Origin: Deltaproteobacteria bacterium | Lineage (GTDB): Bacteria > Desulfobacterota > Binatia > Binatales > Binataceae | DNA: 54,914 nucleotides | Assembly: GCA_021817345.1 (NCBI GenBank) | Contig: JAKAVC010000077.1 | Coordinates: 1 to 54,914, forward strand | Direction of reading: 5' to 3' | Shown: piece by piece, positions 49,615 to 54,914 of the stretch | Layout: each line of letters starts with the position of its first letter | Numbering within the stretch: the first letter of the stretch is position 1 | The notes under the pieces: generated by a model | What the model saw: only the letters and a program-made list of their open reading frames with translations | Told to the model about the DNA's origin: nothing | Database searches by the model: none | Made by a program: the position numbers and the translations under genes

Positions 49615-51267
49615 ATGGACGCCGAGTCCAGAGCGCAGGCCCAGGAAGCCGGGACGCGCGCGATGCCCGGGCTTGTTCGCGCGATGCTTGATCCGCGTTT
49701 TTATCCGCACGCGCCCGGTTCCGTCGAGCTTCGGCAGACCCATATCTCCTACGTGTTCCTGGCCGGTGATTTCGCCTACAAGGTCAAGAAATCGGTTCGA
49801 TTCCCGTTCCTCGACGCCTCAAAACTCGGCCGGCGCTACGAACTTTGCCAGGATGAAATCCGTTTGAACCGCCGGCTCGCGCCCCGCCTGTACCTCGATG
49901 TCGTTCCGATCGTCCGGCGCGGCAGCGGCTATGCGCTCGGCGCTGCGGACGACCTGTGCAATGCTGAGGAGTTCGCGGTCCGGATGCGGCGGCTCGACCA
50001 GAACCGAATACTCGACCGGCTGATCGCGACGGGCGAGGCCGGCGAGGAAACCATGCGCCTGCTCGCCCGCAAGCTCGCCGATTTTCACGCTTCGGCTTCG
50101 ACGGAAAATGCGTGGCGATACGGTTCGGCGGCCGCGCTGTGGCGCCGCGTGCTCGGCGATCTCGCAAGCTACGAGGTGTTCATCGGCTACACCGTCTCCG
50201 AGCACGAGTTGCGCGAAATCGAGGATTACTGCCGCCGCTTCATCGAGTCGCGATGGGAACTGCTCAACCAGCGCGCCAAAACCGGGCGCGTGCGCGACGG
50301 ACATGGCGACCTTCGCGCCGAGCATATCTGCATCGAGCCGAACGACAGTATCGACATCTACGACTGCGTCGAATTCAGCGAAGCGATCCGTTACTGCGAC
50401 GTTGCCGCGGATATCGCCTTCCTCGCGATGGATCTCGACCGGCTCGACGCACCGCGCCTTTCGCTGGCTTTGGTTCTCGCTTACGCCGAGGCGGCGGCCG
50501 ACAACGACCTGGGCGCCTTGATGCCGTTTTACAAGTGCTACCGCGCGTCGATCCGCGGGATGGCCGAAAGCCAGCGAAGCCTTGCCCCTGAGGTAAGCGG
50601 CCCCGAGCGCGAGCGGGCGCGCAGCCTCGCCGAGACCGAGTTCGCGATGGCGCATCGGTACGCGATGCTCGCGGCGCCCGCGATGGTGGTCGTGTGCGGA
50701 CTTTCGGGTTCAGGCAAATCCACGCTGGCGCGCGCGCTCCGCCATCGGCTCGGCTTCGAGGTGCTCAATTCCGACGTGGTGCGAAAGCGTCTCGCACATC
50801 TGCCGGCGGAGGTCCGCACCCGCGCTGGCTACGCCGAAGGAATCTACGCCGAGGACTTCAACCGGCGCACCTACGCGGCGATGTTCGAGGAAGCCGGGAA
50901 ATTGCTCCGCTCCGGGCGCGGCGTGATCCTCGACGCGACTTTCCGCGACCCCGACAAACGCCGCATGGCCTCGGAACTCGCCTCGCGCGCAGGCGTGCCG
51001 TGGCTTTTCGTCGAGTGCCGATGCGACGAGAAGGAAGCCATCGGCCGCCTTGTGGAACGCGCCCGAAATCGCAACGAAGTTTCCGACGCCGACGTCGAGG
51101 TCTATCGCCGCCAGCGCACGGAATTCGTGGCACTGAACGAAATTCCCGCGTACCGCCATTGCACTGTCGACACCACTGACGGCAGCGCCCCCGGCGCGCT
51201 GGAAGCCGAACTGCGCCTGGCCGGACTGCGCTCGCTCGGCGGATGCGACGGGCTCGAAGCCGCCTGA
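49615..51267 (+). CDS. Aminoglycoside-phosphotransferase-like / AAA zeta-type kinase fusion
   Basis: The 550-residue protein has an APH-like kinase domain (about 30-345) with the catalytic loop HGDLRAEHICIE and a following DCVEFSEAIRYCDVAADIAF, and a C-terminal P-loop kinase (about 360-535) with Walker A GLSGSGKST and the lid-like RNRNEVSDADVEVYRRQ. This pairing is a known family found with Usp and CBS genes; its substrate is not established. AAGGAG lies before the ATG at 49615, which is preferred over the codon at 49564. Confidence 0.85.
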   Translation: MDAESRAQAQEAGTRAMPGLVRAMLDPRFYPHAPGSVELRQTHISYVFLAGDFAYKVKKSVRFPFLDASKLGRRYELCQDEIRLNRRLAPRLYLDVVPIVRRGSGYALGAADDLCNAEEFAVRMRRLDQNRILDRLIATGEAGEETMRLLARKLADFHASASTENAWRYGSAAALWRRVLGDLASYEVFIGYTVSEHELREIEDYCRRFIESRWELLNQRAKTGRVRDGHGDLRAEHICIEPNDSIDIYDCVEFSEAIRYCDVAADIAFLAMDLDRLDAPRLSLALVLAYAEAAADNDLGALMPFYKCYRASIRGMAESQRSLAPEVSGPERERARSLAETEFAMAHRYAMLAAPAMVVVCGLSGSGKSTLARALRHRLGFEVLNSDVVRKRLAHLPAEVRTRAGYAEGIYAEDFNRRTYAAMFEEAGKLLRSGRGVILDATFRDPDKRRMASELASRAGVPWLFVECRCDEKEAIGRLVERARNRNEVSDADVEVYRRQRTEFVALNEIPAYRHCTVDTTDGSAPGALEAELRLAGLRSLGGCDGLEAA

Positions 51268-51328
51268 ACTCCGACCCGTCCGCCGTTTGCATCGCGGGCC
51301 CCCGCCGCCGCATCTTTTGGATGAAGGG

Positions 51329-54073
51329 ATGAACTATACATCTGAATCGCGCCCCGAGCTTGATCCGCGCCATTACGCCGTAAACGAGATTCTTCGCGAC
51401 GGAACCTCCATTCATATCCGGGCGATCCGTCCCGACGACAAGGTCCGCCTGCTCGAGCATTTCACCGGCCTGAGTCCGCAGTCGCGTTACCAGCGGTTTT
51501 TCGGAACCAAGCGGGCGCTTACCCGCGATGAACTCAAGTCTCTCACCGAGCTCGATTTTCAGACCCACGTCGCGCTGGTCGCCACGCTTTTCGACGGCGT
51601 GGAGGAAAAGATCATCGGCGTCGGGCGCTACATCGTTGACAAGGATCCCGCCCGCGCCGAAGTCGCCTTCGCGGTGCTCGACGAATACCAGGGCCGCGGT
51701 ATCGGCACCCTGCTGCTCGAGCATCTCAGCCGTATCGCGCGCGCCGGCGGAGTCACCGAGTTCGAGGCCAACGTGCTGGCTGGCAACCGCAGGATGCTAG
51801 ACGTGCTCGGCGAGAGCGGCTTTCCCGTCAAGCGCTCGATGGAAAGCGGGGTGGTCCACGTTTCGCTGCTTACCAAGGAGACCGAGCAGTCGATACTCGC
51901 CTCCGAAGAGCGCGAGCAAAAGGCCGCCGCCATGAGCATGGCGCGCGTGCTCAAGCCGCGCTCCGTCGCGATTATCGGCGCCTCGCGCGATCCCCATAAA
52001 ATCGGCGGCGCGATCGTCGCGAACATGAAGCGCGACGGCTTCACCGGGGTGATTTATCCGATCAACCCGAACTGCCCCGAGGTGCAGGGGCTCAAAGCCT
52101 TCGCGTCCGTGAGCGAGGTCGGCGCGCCGGTCGATCTAGCCGTGGTCACCGTCTCCGCGCCGCTGGTCGAAAGCGCGGTCGCGGATTGCGCGCGCGCGGG
52201 CGTGGCCGGGGTGGTCGTGATCAGCGCCGGGTTCGCGGAGGTCTCCGAGCAGGGGCGCGAAGCGGAAAGAAAGCTGCTCGAACTTGCGCGCGCCTCCGGG
52301 ATGCGGATGGTCGGCCCCAACTGCATGGGAATCATCAACACCGAGCCGTCGGTGAGCCTGAACGCCACTTTCGCCCCGGTGCCGCCGCCGCGCGGGCACG
52401 TCGGGATGTTCTCGGAGAGCGGCGCACTTGGTATCGCCGTGCTTGATTACGCAAGGGCGCGGCATCTCGGCGTCTCCACCTTCGTCTCGGGCGGAAATCG
52501 CGCCGACGTTTCCAGCAACGATCTCCTCGCCTACTGGGCCGACGATGACGATACCGCCGTGATCGTTCTTTACCTGGAAAGCTCCGGCAACCCGCGCAAA
52601 TTCTCGCACCTCGCACCCGCTATCGCCAGGCGAAAGCCGATCGTCGCGGTCAAGGCCGGACGCACGGTCGCGGGAACCCGCGCCGCGCAGAGCCATTCCG
52701 CGGCGCTCGCCAGCTCCGACGTCGGCGCCGACGCGCTCTTCGAGCAGGCGGGCGTGATTCGGACCAACACCCTTGTCGAGATGTTCGACGTGGTTACGAT
52801 GGTCTCGCAGCAGCCGGTGCCGAAAGGGCCGCGAGTCGGCGTCGTCACCAATGCCGGCGGCCCGGGAATCCTTTTCGCCGACGGATGCGAGGCGCGCGGT
52901 CTCAGCGTGCCGCAGCTCGCTCCGAAAACGCTGCTGGAACTGCGCTCGTTCCTCTCGGAGCGCGCCGGGTTTGCGAATCCTATCGACATGACCGCCAATG
53001 CCGGCCCTATGGAATTCGAGCGCACCGTTGCGCTGGTCGGCAACGATCCCAACGTCGACGCACTTGTCGCAATCTATATCCCTCCGATGGTGACGCAGCC
53101 CGAAGCGGCCGCCGCCGCAATTGCGCGCGGCGCGGGCAACGTCCCCGGCGACAAACCCGTGCTGACGGTGTTTCTTTCCTCGGCTGGAGCGCCCGCCGCG
53201 CTCAATTCGGGACCGCGCGGCGTGCTGCCATGCTACGAGTTTCCGGAGAATGCCGCGATGGCGCTGGGGGCTGCCTATCGGTACGGGCGATGGCTCGCGC
53301 GGCCCCAGGGCCGCACGCTCACGCTCTCGCCGTTCGCCCGCGCGACGATCCGCGCGGTAATCGATCGGGTTCTCGACGGCGCGAGCGAGCCGGTATGGCT
53401 TGAGCCCGACGATGTCGCGCTCGTGCTGCGCGCCGCCGGTATCGAGTCGGCGCGCGCCGAACGAACCACCGTCGAAAACGTGGCCGAGGCCGCGGAACGG
53501 CTCGGCTACCCGCTCGTCGCGAAAGTTATCGCGCCCGGAATCGTGCACAAGACCGAGGTCGGCGGCGTCGTCATGGGGCTGGAAAACGCAAGCGAAGTCA
53601 CCGCCGCCGCCGCGACGCTCGCCCAGCGGATGCAAGCGCGCGGCGTGCGGCTCGACGGTATCCTGCTGCAGCAGGAAGTGCGCGAAGGAATCGAGGCGCT
53701 GGTCGGCGTCGCCTCCGACCCCACTTTCGGCCCTCTCATCGGATGCGGTACGGGTGGCGTGATGGCGGAACTGATGCGCGACGTGTCGTTCCGTCTCCAT
53801 CCGGTGACCGACGCCGACGCCGCCGAGATGGTCGATTCGGTCAGGCTCAAGCGATTGCTCGACGGCTATCGCGGCGCCGAGCCCGGCGATCGCCAGGCGC
53901 TCGTCGGCGTGATCATGAGCGTCTCGGCCCTGGTCGAAGCGGTCCCGGAGCTGACCGAACTCGACCTCAACCCGCTCAAGGTGCTGCCGCCCGGCAAGGG
54001 CGCGATCGTGATCGACGCGCGCATGCGGGTGCGCCCGCTTGCGACAGCCCGTGCGTCGAGGCGCGCCGCGTGA
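51329..54073 (+). CDS. GNAT/NDP-forming acyl-CoA ligase fusion (protein acetyltransferase Pat-like)
   Basis: The 914-residue protein begins with a GNAT acetyltransferase domain (about 15-180; acetyl-CoA loop QGRGIGTLLLEHL), followed by a CoA-binding domain (SVAIIGASRDPHKIGG), a succinyl-CoA-ligase-like domain (FVSGGNRADVSSNDLLAYWA) and an ATP-grasp domain (YPLVAKVIAPGIVHKTEVGGV). PatZ-type enzymes acetylate lysines, for example on acetyl-CoA synthetase, and have GNAT at the C-terminus; here it is N-terminal, as in several other lineages. The ATG at 51329 is preferred to a TTG at 51287. acetate kinase follows directly, which fits control of acetate flux. Confidence 0.88.
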   Translation: MNYTSESRPELDPRHYAVNEILRDGTSIHIRAIRPDDKVRLLEHFTGLSPQSRYQRFFGTKRALTRDELKSLTELDFQTHVALVATLFDGVEEKIIGVGRYIVDKDPARAEVAFAVLDEYQGRGIGTLLLEHLSRIARAGGVTEFEANVLAGNRRMLDVLGESGFPVKRSMESGVVHVSLLTKETEQSILASEEREQKAAAMSMARVLKPRSVAIIGASRDPHKIGGAIVANMKRDGFTGVIYPINPNCPEVQGLKAFASVSEVGAPVDLAVVTVSAPLVESAVADCARAGVAGVVVISAGFAEVSEQGREAERKLLELARASGMRMVGPNCMGIINTEPSVSLNATFAPVPPPRGHVGMFSESGALGIAVLDYARARHLGVSTFVSGGNRADVSSNDLLAYWADDDDTAVIVLYLESSGNPRKFSHLAPAIARRKPIVAVKAGRTVAGTRAAQSHSAALASSDVGADALFEQAGVIRTNTLVEMFDVVTMVSQQPVPKGPRVGVVTNAGGPGILFADGCEARGLSVPQLAPKTLLELRSFLSERAGFANPIDMTANAGPMEFERTVALVGNDPNVDALVAIYIPPMVTQPEAAAAAIARGAGNVPGDKPVLTVFLSSAGAPAALNSGPRGVLPCYEFPENAAMALGAAYRYGRWLARPQGRTLTLSPFARATIRAVIDRVLDGASEPVWLEPDDVALVLRAAGIESARAERTTVENVAEAAERLGYPLVAKVIAPGIVHKTEVGGVVMGLENASEVTAAAATLAQRMQARGVRLDGILLQQEVREGIEALVGVASDPTFGPLIGCGTGGVMAELMRDVSFRLHPVTDADAAEMVDSVRLKRLLDGYRGAEPGDRQALVGVIMSVSALVEAVPELTELDLNPLKVLPPGKGAIVIDARMRVRPLATARASRRAA

Positions 54074-54077
54074 CGCG

Positions 54078-54914
54078 ATGCGGGCGCTGGTTTTCAACTG
54101 CGGCAGCTCCTCGCTCAAGTTCGAGCTGGTCGAACTCGATGGGAACTTTGCTCGTCGCCGCACCCTTGCACGCGGGAAAATCGAGCAAATCGGCGAGGAC
54201 TCGGCGTATTCGTTCCGCGGTCCTGACGGCCGCGAGGCCGAGGCGCGGAAATCCTTCTCCGACCACGCCTCGGCGGCGCTTTTCGCGCTCCAATGGCTTC
54301 AGTCGGCCGCCGGGGCTCTCGACACGGGGCTTTCCGCCGTCGGCCATCGCGTGGTTCACGGCGGCGAGGAGATAACCGGGCCGCGCGTAATCGACGAGCG
54401 CGTGATGCAGGCGCTGGCGCACGCGAGCAAGTTTGCTCCGCTTCATAATCCGCCCGCGATTTCCGTAATCCGCGCCGTTACGGCGAAACTCGCCGGCGCG
54501 CCCGCAGTGGTGCTCGCCGATACTGCTTTTCACGCGACGCTTGCGCCCGAGGCTCGCACCTACGCAATTCCGCGCGAGATGGCGCAACGCCACGGAATCC
54601 GCCGCTTCGGCTTTCACGGACTCGGACACGCCTGGATGTTGGAGCAATACGCGGAACTTACCGGGCGCGGGATTGAAACTCTCAATCTGGTCACGATGCA
54701 TCTGGGCGCGGGATGCTCGGCAACCGCGATTCGCGCGGGTCGTTCGGTGGACACCTCGATGGGTCTTACGCCGCTTGAAGGGCTCGTGATGGCGACGCGC
54801 TCGGGCGACCTTGATCCGGCGATCGTCACCTATCTTGCCGCGAATGAAGGAATAGCGCCGGATGAAATCGAACGAGTCCTGAATCACAAGTCCGGGATGC
54901 TCGGCGTGTCGGGC
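54078..54914 (+). CDS. ackA: Acetate kinase, cut by window end
   Basis: The frame is open from the ATG at 54078 to the last base, giving 279 of about 400 residues. Signatures are NCGSSSLKFEL, GHRVVHGGEE, HNPPAI, DTAFHATL, RRFGFHGLGHAW and SVDTSMGLTPLEGLVMATRSGD, as in AckA. It makes ATP from acetyl phosphate, and its placement after the Pat-like gene and stress proteins suggests overflow or fermentative energy conservation. It starts 4 bp after the previous stop. No phosphate acetyltransferase is visible. Confidence 0.9.
   Translation, partial: MRALVFNCGSSSLKFELVELDGNFARRRTLARGKIEQIGEDSAYSFRGPDGREAEARKSFSDHASAALFALQWLQSAAGALDTGLSAVGHRVVHGGEEITGPRVIDERVMQALAHASKFAPLHNPPAISVIRAVTAKLAGAPAVVLADTAFHATLAPEARTYAIPREMAQRHGIRRFGFHGLGHAWMLEQYAELTGRGIETLNLVTMHLGAGCSATAIRAGRSVDTSMGLTPLEGLVMATRSGDLDPAIVTYLAANEGIAPDEIERVLNHKSGMLGVSG

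Noticed and set aside
1-54914. CRISPR arrays, insertion sequences and rRNA genes
   Set aside because: No regularly spaced repeats, transposase frames with terminal repeats or rRNA-like segments were seen by eye.

Overview
The window is G+C-rich bacterial chromosome from a motile, diderm (Gram-negative-type) organism. It encodes L-ring and P-ring flagellar proteins, an outer-membrane polysaccharide export pore and a capsule-anchor barrel. Enhancer-dependent (sigma-54) control also fits such a host. No gene fixes the lineage. The mix of a deltaproteobacterial-style flagellar cluster, DExRH diiron proteins and a low-oxygen stress locus would suit a Desulfobacterota- or Binatota-like lineage, but that is a guess.

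Layout. (1) 1-3.8 kb: the tail of a sigma-54 activator, then motB, fliM, fliN, fliG and a secreted lytic transglycosylase. (2) 4.1-26.4 kb: 27 flagellar genes on one strand (flgBC-fliEFHIJK-flgDE-fliLPQR-flhBA-fliA-flgFGAHI-flgJ-flgM-flgN-flgKL). Most stop and start codons overlap, and a strong sigma-54 promoter motif (4123-4137) sits at the head. Flagellin, fliD, fliS, fliO, flhF, flhG, motA and chemotaxis genes are not in the window. (3) 26.4-36.3 kb: an accessory stretch with a gene-poor 0.7 kb gap, a cysteine-rich secreted protein, a Wza-like/lytic transglycosylase/Wzi-like export operon with no glycan-synthesis genes, a 962-residue secreted beta-helix protein, an integrase remnant and tRNA-Leu(UAG). 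(4) 36.4-39.5 kb: small housekeeping genes (RRM protein, thioesterase, SurA/DsbA fusion) and a small secreted protein bracketed by strong inverted repeats. (5) 39.8-42.6 kb: a three-gene cassette with a small possibly lipid-binding protein, a diiron protein with two DEARH motifs, and a close paralogue in which all six expected iron ligands are substituted. (6) 42.8-54.9 kb: a sigma-54 activator followed by a stress/energy module (broken P-type ATPase, BCAM0308-type zinc protein, two CBS proteins, a Usp-CBS fusion, an APH-AAA kinase, a GNAT/acyl-CoA ligase and acetate kinase, cut by the window end). Divergent -24/-12 promoter motifs lie in its centre.

How it fits together. The flagellar genes would build basal body, export gate, rod, hook and hook-filament junction from one transcript, with FliA and FlgM embedded as a late-gene checkpoint. 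FlgJ has only the rod-cap domain, so the separate transglycosylase beside fliG probably opens peptidoglycan for the rod. The 44-55 kb module resembles in content the low-oxygen-activated loci of Burkholderia-type bacteria, and the adjacent activator plus divergent sigma-54 promoters suggest a local regulon. The most unusual item is the diiron/ligand-less paralogue pair, which parallels the alpha/beta architecture of bacterial multicomponent monooxygenases but is smaller and has no reductase gene next to it.
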